Of a DNA stretch of 11,322 nt, positions 1-5,976 are shown piece by piece. Source of the stretch: an uncultured Actinomyces sp. (GTDB lineage Bacteria > Actinomycetota > Actinomycetes > Actinomycetales > Actinomycetaceae); the NCBI GenBank assembly GCA_900556405.1, contig USPB01000048.1, forward strand, positions 1-11,322, given 5' to 3'. Made by a program: the position numbers and the translations under genes. The notes under the pieces were generated by a model. That model saw only the letters and a program-made list of their open reading frames with translations, did not search any database and was not told where the DNA came from. Position 1 is the stretch's first letter, and the number at the start of each line of letters is the position of its first letter.

Positions 1-2
1 AG

Positions 3-119
3 GACAACTGCCTCGTTGACCAGGCCTTCGCGCGTGACCCCTCGAAGTCCGTCGGTCAGGTCCTCAAGGAGGCCGGCGCCAAGGTCACCAACTTCGTGCG
101 CGTGCACGTGGGTGCCTGA
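3..119 (+). CDS. tsf: Elongation factor Ts, C-terminal end (partial)
   Basis: The last 38 codons of an open frame enter from the left edge and end at TGA 117-119. The peptide contains LVDQAFARDPSKSVGQ followed by LKEAGAKVTNFVRVHVG, which matches the conserved C-terminal end of EF-Ts, the guanine nucleotide exchange factor that recycles EF-Tu-GDP during translation elongation. The catalytic N-terminal part lies outside the window, so its start and length cannot be judged. Its position directly before pyrH and frr is the usual bacterial order (rpsB-tsf-pyrH-frr). A strong terminator follows the stop codon, so tsf is probably the last gene of its own unit, most likely shared with rpsB upstream, which is not visible here. 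Confidence 0.93.
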   Translation, partial: DNCLVDQAFARDPSKSVGQVLKEAGAKVTNFVRVHVGA

Positions 120-124
120 TCTGG

Positions 125-145
125 TGACGTCGTCAGCTTGCTGAC
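125..145. repeat. Two overlapping short inverted repeats after tsf
   Basis: TGACG-T-CGTCA (125-135) is an 11-base near-palindrome. It overlaps GTCAGC (132-137) and GCTGAC (140-145), a 6-bp inverted repeat with a 2-base centre. They lie between the tsf stop codon and the main terminator stem. They could form alternative small hairpins in the tsf 3' untranslated RNA, or be a protein-binding site. No function is established. Confidence 0.45.
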
Positions 146-188
146 AAAAGGGAGCGGTCCCGCCCAACGGCGGGGCCGCTTTCCTTTT
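146..188 (+). terminator. Rho-independent terminator of tsf
   Basis: AGCGGTCCCGCC (153-164) pairs with GGCGGGGCCGCT (169-180) around the loop CAAC (165-168). This is a 12-bp GC-rich stem with a single wobble pair. The run TTCCTTTT (181-188) follows directly, and AAAAGG precedes the stem on the left. The A-run before and T-run after could also give termination from the opposite strand. The position 33 bases after the tsf stop fits termination of the tsf transcript before pyrH. Confidence 0.88.
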
Positions 189-194
189 ACCAGG

Positions 195-200
195 TAGTAT
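195..200 (+). promoter_or_regulatory. Candidate -10 box for the pyrH operon
   Basis: TAGTAT fits the actinobacterial -10 pattern TANNNT and lies just after the tsf terminator, 50 bases upstream of the pyrH start. No convincing -35 hexamer is present at the usual distance, because that region is the terminator stem itself. The same seven bases, GTAGTAT, occur at the only other promoter-like site noted in the window (9088-9094). The assignment rests on position and motif only. Confidence 0.4.
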
Positions 201-216
201 GGTTCCTAAGCGTTCC

Positions 217-229
217 GCCCTCTCAGGGC
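217..229 (+). repeat. Small hairpin in the pyrH leader
   Basis: GCCCT (217-221) and AGGGC (225-229) form a perfect 5-bp stem with a 3-base loop. It lies downstream of the candidate -10 box and 6 bases before the ribosome binding site AAAGGAG (236-242). No T-run follows, so it is not a terminator. It might affect leader stability or ribosome access, but a stem this short can occur by chance. Confidence 0.35.
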
Positions 230-249
230 CGTCATAAAGGAGAAGCGTC

Positions 250-960
250 ATGTCGACGAACCGCCGCGTTTTGCTCAAGCTGTCTGGAGAGGCGTTCGGA
301 GGTGGATCGATCGGCTTGGATCCGAAGGTCGTTCGTAACATCGCTGAGCAGGTCGCGACGGCCGTGCGCGAGGGCGTGCAGGTTGCGATCGTCGTCGGCG
401 GCGGTAACTTCTTCCGCGGCGCGCAGCTGGCGCGCGAGGGGCTCGAGCGTTCGCGCGCTGACTACATGGGCATGCTCGGCACGGTGATGAACGCCCTGGC
501 CCTTCAGGACTTCATCGACCAGTCAGGTATTCCGGCTCGCGTGCAGACGGCCATCACGATGGCGCAGGTGGCTGAGCCGTACCTTCCGCTGCGAGCGATT
601 CGTCACCTGGAAAAGGGGCGTGTGGTTGTCTTCGGTGCTGGTGCGGGCCTGCCGTACTTCTCGACGGATACCGTTTCCGCGCAGCGCGCCCTCGAGATTC
701 ATTGCGACGAACTCCTCGTTGCCAAGAACGGTGTGGACGGCGTTTACGACGACGATCCGAACAAGAACCCCGATGCCCACCGCTTCGACACGCTCACGTA
801 TTCCGAGGCTCTGCGTCGTGATCTGAAGGTGATCGACGGTTCGGCGTTGGCTCTGTGCCGCGAAAATGGGCTGACGACGCGCATCTTCGGCATGGGTGAG
901 GATGGTGCCGTGACCCGCGCGCTGATGGGCGATGAAATCGGTACGCTAGTGACGGCGTGA
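250..960 (+). CDS. pyrH: UMP kinase
   Basis: Cytosolic UMP kinase converts UMP and ATP to UDP and ADP in the pyrimidine pathway. It is the hexameric bacterial enzyme of the amino acid kinase fold, unrelated to eukaryotic UMP/CMP kinase. The 236-residue length is normal. Visible motifs are RRVLLKLSGEAF at the N-terminus (phosphate-binding lysine and glycine), GGGNFFRG near residues 50-57, ADYMGMLGTVMNALALQD near 71-88, FGAGAGLPYFSTDTVS near 128-143, and KNGVDGVYDDDPNKNP near 159-174. The ATG start has a strong AAAGGAG site at 236-242 with 7 bases of spacing. It is the first gene after the tsf terminator and probably heads the unit through the site-2 protease gene. Bacterial UMP kinases are typically activated by GTP and inhibited by UTP; that is family knowledge, not seen here. 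Confidence 0.97.
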   Translation: MSTNRRVLLKLSGEAFGGGSIGLDPKVVRNIAEQVATAVREGVQVAIVVGGGNFFRGAQLAREGLERSRADYMGMLGTVMNALALQDFIDQSGIPARVQTAITMAQVAEPYLPLRAIRHLEKGRVVVFGAGAGLPYFSTDTVSAQRALEIHCDELLVAKNGVDGVYDDDPNKNPDAHRFDTLTYSEALRRDLKVIDGSALALCRENGLTTRIFGMGEDGAVTRALMGDEIGTLVTA

Positions 961-988
961 TATAACCTTCACAGACCACTGACTGAAT

Positions 989-992
989 GGAG
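989..992 (+). promoter_or_regulatory. Ribosome binding site that fixes the frr start
   Basis: GGAG at 989-992 lies 6 bases upstream of GTG 999. It overlaps an upstream in-frame ATG (987-989), which itself has no Shine-Dalgarno sequence. The later GTG is therefore preferred. Confidence 0.75.
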
Positions 993-998
993 CACATA

Positions 999-1556
999 GT
1001 GATCGACGATATTCTCCTCGAAGCCGAGGAAAAGATGGACAAGGCCGTGGAAGCGGCTAGCCACGAGTTTGCGAACATTCGCACCGGACGTGCGACGTCC
1101 TCGATGTTCGAACAGCTCCTGGTTGACTACTACGGCGCCCCCACGCCGATGCAGCAGCTTGCCAGCTTCCAGATCCCCGAGGCTCGTACGGTCCTGATTT
1201 CTCCCTTCGACCGCACCGCGACCCAGGAAATCATCCGTACGCTGCGCGAGTCCGACCTCGGCGTCAACCCGACGGACGATGGCAATGTCGTGCGCGTGGT
1301 CCTGCCCGCCCTGACGGAGGAACGCCGTAAGGAGTACGTCAAGCAGGCTAAGAGCAAGGCCGAGGACGGCCGCGTGTCTGTCCGCGGTGTGCGTCGTAAG
1401 GCCAAGGATCAGCTCGACCGCCTGAAGAAGGACGGAGAGGCGTCCGAGGACGACGTTGAGCGCGCGGAAAAGTCGCTGGATGCAACGACCAAGGCACACA
1501 CCGAGCAGATTGATAAGATGCTTGCCACGAAGGAAAGCGAACTGCTGACGATCTGA
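999..1556 (+). CDS. frr: Ribosome recycling factor
   Basis: Together with EF-G, ribosome recycling factor splits the post-termination 70S complex so that ribosomes can be reused. From GTG 999 the protein begins (M)IDDILLEAEEKMDKAVEA, the canonical start of the family, and has 185 residues, the standard length. An in-frame ATG at 987 would add MEHI but lacks a ribosome binding site. Conserved segments include FANIRTGRA (about 25-33), the central region with ISPFDRTATQEI and VRVVLPALTEERRKEYVKQAK, and the C-terminal helical segment ending in MLATKESELLTI. The protein is the typical L-shaped three-helix bundle plus small beta domain. It lies 38 bases after pyrH. Its TGA stop shares a base with the next gene's ATG (TGATG, 1554-1558), indicating translational coupling to cdsA. 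Confidence 0.96.
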   Translation: MIDDILLEAEEKMDKAVEAASHEFANIRTGRATSSMFEQLLVDYYGAPTPMQQLASFQIPEARTVLISPFDRTATQEIIRTLRESDLGVNPTDDGNVVRVVLPALTEERRKEYVKQAKSKAEDGRVSVRGVRRKAKDQLDRLKKDGEASEDDVERAEKSLDATTKAHTEQIDKMLATKESELLTI

Positions 1557-2467
1557 TGGCGTCAACTGATCGTTCGTTCCTGGCCCGCGTCTTTTCCCCG
1601 GGGCCCGCTCGTGAGAATCATCCCGCGAGTAGGCCGACGGGGAAGGCCGGGCGCAACCTTCCGCAGGCAATCACGACTGCGGTCGTATTGATTGCTGCTG
1701 TCGCGGTCCCACTCTTCACGTCGCTTCCCGCATTCGTGGGCGTTATTGCGTTCGTGTGCCTTGTCGGTATCTGGGAACTTGCTGGTGCGTTTGCCCGCAT
1801 GGGGATTACGTTGACTGTCACGCCGCTGTACGTCGGTGCGATCGGCATGGTCACGTGCGCATGGTGGCTGGGTAGCGAGGGGATGCTCTTTGCTCTGTAC
1901 ATCACGGTGTTCGTGTGCGCCGCGTGGCGTCTGCTCGATCACCGGCAGGAATCGCGGATGAGCGACGTCGTGTCCTCGACGTTTGCGGCCGTGTACGTTC
2001 CTTTCCTGGCATCCTTCGTCGTGCTCATGCTCGCCGCGTGGCACAACCCGTGGGTGTTCGTTGTCTTCGAGCTCATGGTCATCGCCAACGACACGGGAGG
2101 CTGGGCCGCTGGCGTCATGTTCGGCAAACACCCGATGGCACCTGCCCTCTCGCCGAAGAAGTCGTGGGAGGGCTTCGCGGGCTCTGCTGTGACGGCTATG
2201 GCGGTCGGATCGGTCGGCTTGTGGTTGCTCGGTGCCTCGTGGTGGTGGGGCCTTATCGCAGGTATCGCTATCGCCTTCGTGGGGACGATGGGTGATCTCA
2301 CGGAGTCTCTGATCAAGCGTGAGTCCGGCCTGAAAGACATGTCGCAGATCCTGCCTGGGCACGGAGGTGTTCTCGACCGAGTGGACGCGCTACTCATGAG
2401 CGCGCCGGTTGCCTACTTTATTTTCGCGTGGGCGCTGCCGGGTATTTCTTGGGAGTCTACCCATTGA
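1556..2467 (+). CDS. cdsA: Phosphatidate cytidylyltransferase (CDP-diacylglycerol synthase)
   Basis: This integral membrane enzyme makes CDP-diacylglycerol from phosphatidic acid and CTP, the branch point to phosphatidylglycerol, cardiolipin and, in actinobacteria, phosphatidylinositol. The CDS signature is complete near the C-terminus: SLIKRESGLKDMS (251-263) followed by LPGHGGVLDRVDA (266-278), including the metal- and CTP-binding acidic residues. Several hydrophobic helices are visible from about residue 38 onward, for example AITTAVVLIAAVAVPLFTS and LVGIWELAGAFARMGI, with one more after the signature. The first 35 or so residues are polar and rich in Arg, Pro and Gly, and are probably a disordered cytosolic extension. 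The length of 303 is normal for the family. The ATG overlaps the frr stop (TGATG). The stop overlaps the TTG start of rlmN. Confidence 0.95.
   Translation: MASTDRSFLARVFSPGPARENHPASRPTGKAGRNLPQAITTAVVLIAAVAVPLFTSLPAFVGVIAFVCLVGIWELAGAFARMGITLTVTPLYVGAIGMVTCAWWLGSEGMLFALYITVFVCAAWRLLDHRQESRMSDVVSSTFAAVYVPFLASFVVLMLAAWHNPWVFVVFELMVIANDTGGWAAGVMFGKHPMAPALSPKKSWEGFAGSAVTAMAVGSVGLWLLGASWWWGLIAGIAIAFVGTMGDLTESLIKRESGLKDMSQILPGHGGVLDRVDALLMSAPVAYFIFAWALPGISWESTH
2451..2455 (+). promoter_or_regulatory. Ribosome binding site supporting a TTG start for rlmN
   Basis: GGGAG lies inside the end of cdsA, 8 bases before TTG 2464. That TTG forms a TTGA overlap with the cdsA stop. The alternative starts, ATG 2428 and ATG 2482, have no comparably placed site. 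Confidence 0.6.
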
Positions 2468-3744
2468 GCCAAGCAACGAAGATGCCCCGCGGGGCACATG
2501 AACGTACGCCGAATGCCCAGGCGTTGCCGGATCCAACTCGTCGCAGCACGCGACGTGAGGTTCGGCCGACAGATCAGCCGCCGGAGGGTGCAACGCACAA
2601 GGACGCCAAGCCTGTCCTGTCGTTCACGGCGAAGCGCCGTGGAAAGGCTCCCTCGCACCTCGCTGACCTGGATGCTGCTGGCCGTAAGCAGGTCTTGAAG
2701 GACCTTGGGCTTCCCGCTTTTCGTGCCGATCAGCTCTCGCGGCACTACTTTACGCATTTTGAGGCTGACCCCGCGAAGATGAGCGATATTCCGGCCGGTA
2801 TGCGCGACGCTGTGTCACAAGCCCTGTTGCCGAACCTCGTGACGAAGGTCGTGTCGCTGGAGGCTGACGGTGGCCGCACGATCAAGGACCTGTGGCGTCT
2901 CTATGACGGTGCGCAGGTGGAGTCGGTGCTCATGCGTTACCCGCAGCGCACGACGCTGTGTGTCTCGTCGCAGGCGGGCTGCGGTATGGCGTGTCCGTTC
3001 TGCGCGACGGGGCAGATGGGTCTCACTCGTAATCTCTCGACGGCCGAGATCGTCGATCAGGTACGCGAGGCCCAGGCCTCGTGCCGTGATGGCAAGCTGG
3101 CGGGTGGGCCGACCCACCTGTCGAACGTGGTTTTTATGGGCATGGGTGAGCCTCTGGCGAACTACAAGACCGTGATCGGTGCCCTGCATCGCCTCATTGA
3201 CCCGGCCCCCGAGGGTTTCGGCATGAGCGCCCGTAACATCACCGTGTCGACGGTTGGCCTCGTGCCCGCGATTAAGAAGCTAGCGGGGGAGGGGATGCCC
3301 GTTACCCTCGCGGTGTCCCTTCACGCTCCCGATGATGACCTGCGCGATGAGTTGATCCCGATTAACTCGCGTTGGAAGGTCGGTGAGCTTCTGGATGCTG
3401 CGCGCGCCTACTTCCTGGCCACGGGGCGACGCGTGTCGATCGAGTACGCGCTGATCAAAGATATGAACGATCAGGAATGGCGCGCTCAGCTCTTGGCTGA
3501 TGAACTCAATAAACGAGGCCATGGCTGGGTGCACGTCAATCCGATTCCGCTGAACCCCACGCCGGGCTCTATCTGGACGGCTTCCACGAAGCACGCCCAG
3601 GATACGTTTGTCGAGCGCCTGCGCGACAACGGCATCGCGACCTCCATTCGCGATACGCGCGGTTCGGACATTGATGGTGCGTGCGGCCAGTTGGCGACGG
3701 CGGTCGCCGAGGGCAAGCGCCCGGTTGGGCAGGGGCGCGCGTGA
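2464..3744 (+). CDS. rlmN: 23S rRNA (adenine-2503-C2)/tRNA methyltransferase, radical SAM
   Basis: RlmN is a radical SAM enzyme that methylates C2 of A2503 in 23S rRNA and, in studied bacteria, A37 of some tRNAs. Taken from TTG 2464 it has 426 residues. The [4Fe-4S] cluster motif CGMACPFC gives Cys173, Cys177 and Cys180. CVSSQ upstream supplies Cys166, equivalent to E. coli Cys118. The methyl-carrying cysteine is Cys407 in RDTRGSDIDGACGQLA. GMGEPLANY (SAM-binding region) and VSLHAPDDDLRDELIPIN are also present. All catalytic residues are therefore intact. About 60 polar, basic residues precede the conserved core, so the protein is longer than E. coli RlmN. The start is uncertain: TTG 2464 gives a TTGA overlap with cdsA and has GGGAG upstream, while ATG 2482 is the main alternative. 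The end overlaps the next start (GTGA). Confidence 0.94.
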   Translation: MSQATKMPRGAHERTPNAQALPDPTRRSTRREVRPTDQPPEGATHKDAKPVLSFTAKRRGKAPSHLADLDAAGRKQVLKDLGLPAFRADQLSRHYFTHFEADPAKMSDIPAGMRDAVSQALLPNLVTKVVSLEADGGRTIKDLWRLYDGAQVESVLMRYPQRTTLCVSSQAGCGMACPFCATGQMGLTRNLSTAEIVDQVREAQASCRDGKLAGGPTHLSNVVFMGMGEPLANYKTVIGALHRLIDPAPEGFGMSARNITVSTVGLVPAIKKLAGEGMPVTLAVSLHAPDDDLRDELIPINSRWKVGELLDAARAYFLATGRRVSIEYALIKDMNDQEWRAQLLADELNKRGHGWVHVNPIPLNPTPGSIWTASTKHAQDTFVERLRDNGIATSIRDTRGSDIDGACGQLATAVAEGKRPVGQGRA

Positions 3745-4154
3745 TCAGGACAGATTTCTCGCGCAGCATCTGGCGTATGGGCTACGACGTGAGTGAGGTG
3801 GCGAGCTTCCTCGCGGACGTCGAGCACACGATCACGGGTGCTCAGACTGACCCAGAGAAGGTCGTCACCGCGCAGAAAGCGACGGATGTTGAGTTCACCG
3901 TCAGGCTGCGAGGCTTCGACCAGGAGGAAGTCGACACCGAGATCGATCGGCTCATCGAGGTGCTGCGCCACCTTGATGACCAGCGTGCGCAGCGCAGCGG
4001 TGACAGTGTCGATGGTGTTGGCGTGTCTGACTCCGGTCAGCCTGTCGTCACCCCCGATACTGAACCGGTGGAGATGTCCGCCGAGTATGCCGATTTCGGT
4101 ACCCCCGAGGCTGTCGATCAGATTCTTCGTTCCATGACACAGGAGAAGGAGTAG
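3741..4154 (+). CDS. Small DivIVA-domain repeat protein A
   Basis: This 137-residue protein resembles actinobacterial DivIVA-domain repeat proteins. Two modules share the core F...(G)[YF]D..EV..[FI]L/I. Module 1 is FSRSIWRMGYDVSEVASFL (6-24). Module 2 is FTVRLRGFDQEEVDTEIDRL (52-71), ahead of an amphipathic helix to about 78. In DivIVA/Wag31 the equivalent N-terminal segment targets curved membrane at poles and septa. Full-length DivIVA also has a long coiled coil, which is absent here. Residues 79-137 are acidic and probably disordered, ending in EAVDQILRSM, which recalls the second half of a module. The start is GTG 3741, overlapping the rlmN stop (GTGA), with AGGGG 5 bases upstream. Its partner gene begins 2 bases after its stop. 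The family call comes from motif pattern; the cellular role is unknown, with a scaffolding or regulatory role at the pole being plausible. Confidence 0.75.
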   Translation: MIRTDFSRSIWRMGYDVSEVASFLADVEHTITGAQTDPEKVVTAQKATDVEFTVRLRGFDQEEVDTEIDRLIEVLRHLDDQRAQRSGDSVDGVGVSDSGQPVVTPDTEPVEMSAEYADFGTPEAVDQILRSMTQEKE

Positions 4155-4156
4155 TC

Positions 4157-4705
4157 ATGACTGAGTTTCCTAGGGTTGGTCTCTTCTCGAAGGGCTACGA
4201 CTGTGAGCAGGTCGATGCTTTCTTCGAGGACGCCCGACGTGCATACGAGGGCGCTGTCCCCCCGGAGCAGTTCAGTGCGGAGCAGGTTCGTCTCGCGACG
4301 TTTGAACTCAAGAGCCGCGGCTACAACATCGAAGCTGTCGATGGGGCGATGAATCGTTTGGAGGCAGCGTTCGTCAATCGCGACCGTGCGGATTCCGTGG
4401 CCGCCGAAGGCGAGGCGGCGTGGTACGACCGCGTGGCGGATCGTGCGACGACTCTGTATCCGCGTCTGCAGCGTCCGCGCGGTGAGCGTTTCTCGCACCC
4501 GACCTCGGGCCGTGGCTACGCCTGTGACGAGGTGGATGACCTGCTGGATCGTCTCGCGGCCTACTTTGACGAGGCCGGTGAGCTGACTGCCGATGAGATC
4601 CGTACGGCGACTTTCCGGCCGAAGCGCGGCAAGAAGGCATACGCGGAGGGGCCGGTGGATGCCTACCTGGGGCGTGCTGTCGAGATCCTGCTTGCGGTCG
4701 ACTGA
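4157..4705 (+). CDS. DivIVA-domain repeat protein B
   Basis: This 182-residue protein has four DivIVA-like modules and no long coiled coil. Module 1 is FPRVGLFSKGYDCEQVDAFF (4-23). Module 2 is VRLATFELKSRGYNIEAVD (44-62). Module 3 is FSHPTSGRGYACDEVDDLL (112-130). Module 4 is IRTATFRPKRGKKAYAEGPVD (148-168), followed by AYLGRAVEIL. Modules 2 and 4 are each preceded by an acidic lead-in (FSAEQV, LTADEI), so the protein reads as a duplicated two-module unit. Protein A carries one such unit. ATG 4157 has a strong AAGGAG site (4146-4151) 5 bases upstream, and the gap from protein A is 2 bases, so the two proteins are probably made together. The TGA stop overlaps the dxr ATG (TGATG). It most resembles the actinobacterial DivIVA repeat family. 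Partner and function are unknown. Confidence 0.78.
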   Translation: MTEFPRVGLFSKGYDCEQVDAFFEDARRAYEGAVPPEQFSAEQVRLATFELKSRGYNIEAVDGAMNRLEAAFVNRDRADSVAAEGEAAWYDRVADRATTLYPRLQRPRGERFSHPTSGRGYACDEVDDLLDRLAAYFDEAGELTADEIRTATFRPKRGKKAYAEGPVDAYLGRAVEILLAVD

Positions 4706-5976
4706 TGCTGGCGAGCATGGAGCAAAGCGGCAGCGTCGTTCCCGTCATCCTGTTGGGATCGACGGGATCGATCGGTACCCAGGCTCGAGATGTTATTGAT
4801 GCGCATCCGGGGCGTTTTCGCGTCGTCGGTCTGAGCGCTGGCGGCTCGTCGATCGAGGTGCTCGCCGAGCAGATCGTTGCCCTTGCCCCCGCGTTTGTGG
4901 GCGTTGCGCGAGATGTGCGTGAAGAGCTCGTCGCGGCTGTGCGCGCCCTGGGTGGCCAGTGCCCACAGGTGTTCGTGGGCGAGCAGGCATCGGTCGATGT
5001 CGTTCGCGCGTCGGTGGAGCGGGCGCGGGAGGACTATCCAGGCCTCGTTCCCGTCGTCCTGAACGGAATCACGGGAGGCGTGGGCCTGTCGTCGACCCTT
5101 GCGGCGTTGGAATGCGGGGCGCGCCTGGCGCTGGCGAATAAGGAGTCGCTGGTTGTTGGTGGCGCCCTCGTGAAGAACGCGATGCGTTTTCCGGGGCAGA
5201 TTGTCCCGGTGGATTCCGAGCATTCTGCGATTGCGCAGGCGCTTGCGTCGGGTGTGCATGAGCGCGGCCTGACATCTCCGGTTGTGTCGGGTCGTTCCGA
5301 GGTCGCTGACCTGGTTCTGACCGCCTCCGGTGGTCCGTTCCGTGGGCGCACGCGCGACCAGTTGCGTGGTGTGAGGGCGCAGCAGGCTCTCGCGCACCCG
5401 ACGTGGCAGATGGGTCCCGTCGTGACGATCAACTCCTCGACCCTGATCAATAAGGGCCTGGAACTGATCGAGGCGCACCTGCTGTTTGACGTGGCGCCTG
5501 AGCACATCATCGCGACCGTTCATCCGCAGTCCATCGTGCATTCGATGGTGACGTGGTGCGACGGTGCGACGACGTTGCAGGCCTCGCCTCCGGATATGCG
5601 TCTGCCGATTGCCCTGGGCCTGACCTGGCCTGAGCGTCTGGAGGGCGTGGAGAAGCCCTTGACGTGGACGGCGGCTTCGCAGTGGACGTTTGAGCCGGTG
5701 GATAATGAGACGTTCCCGGCGATTGACCTGGCGCGCTTTGCCGTCGGCGAGTCGGCGACGCATCCCGCGGTGTTGAACGCTGCCAACGAAGTGCTGGTTG
5801 ATGCTTTTATTACGGGGGAGGTCCCGTGGCTTGCGATTGTTGACACCGTGTCGGCGGTCGTGCATGAGCACGTGGGCGTTGTTGATCCCTCGTTGGATGA
5901 CATTGTGGCCGCGCAGCGCTGGGCTGATCAGCGCGCACGCGAACTTGTTCGCGCGGGCCAGTGGAAGGATATGTGA
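4705..5976 (+). CDS. dxr: 1-deoxy-D-xylulose 5-phosphate reductoisomerase
   Basis: Dxr (IspC) catalyses the NADPH-dependent rearrangement and reduction of DXP to 2-C-methyl-D-erythritol 4-phosphate, the committed step of the MEP isoprenoid pathway and the target of fosmidomycin. The NADPH-binding motif GSTGSIG is at 18-24. LALANKESLVVGGALV and the metal ligands in VDSEH (Asp170, Glu172) follow, then LTASGGPFRG, HPTWQMGPVVTINSSTLINK (substrate and metal region) and PPDMRLPIALGLTWPER. At 423 residues it is somewhat longer than the usual 385-400, partly through a stretch after the SEH motif (HERGLTSPVVSGRSEV). All active-site residues seen are intact. ATG 4705 overlaps the previous stop (TGATG) but has no clear ribosome binding site, so it probably depends on coupling; ATG 4717 is an alternative. 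IspG, later in the same pathway, is encoded two genes downstream. Confidence 0.96.
   Translation: MLASMEQSGSVVPVILLGSTGSIGTQARDVIDAHPGRFRVVGLSAGGSSIEVLAEQIVALAPAFVGVARDVREELVAAVRALGGQCPQVFVGEQASVDVVRASVERAREDYPGLVPVVLNGITGGVGLSSTLAALECGARLALANKESLVVGGALVKNAMRFPGQIVPVDSEHSAIAQALASGVHERGLTSPVVSGRSEVADLVLTASGGPFRGRTRDQLRGVRAQQALAHPTWQMGPVVTINSSTLINKGLELIEAHLLFDVAPEHIIATVHPQSIVHSMVTWCDGATTLQASPPDMRLPIALGLTWPERLEGVEKPLTWTAASQWTFEPVDNETFPAIDLARFAVGESATHPAVLNAANEVLVDAFITGEVPWLAIVDTVSAVVHEHVGVVDPSLDDIVAAQRWADQRARELVRAGQWKDM

Noticed and set aside
961..966. TATAAC in the pyrH-frr gap as an internal promoter -10 box.
   Set aside because: The region 16-18 bases upstream lacks anything like TTGACA, and the gap is only 38 bases inside a compact operon. 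It may be chance.
987..998. Upstream ATG 987 as the frr start, adding MEHI.
   Set aside because: It has no ribosome binding site and actually overlaps the GGAG that serves GTG 999, which gives the standard family start and length.
969..1670. 233-codon open frame on the minus strand opposite frr.
   Set aside because: It is antisense to a clear frr gene, with no ribosome binding site or recognisable motif. Long shadow frames are expected in high-GC DNA.
2428..2463. ATG 2428 as the rlmN start, overlapping 40 bases of cdsA.
   Set aside because: It would encode a hydrophobic stretch (MGAAGYFLGVYP) that is just the cdsA end read in another frame. TTG 2464 with GGGAG is a better fit to the short overlaps seen elsewhere.
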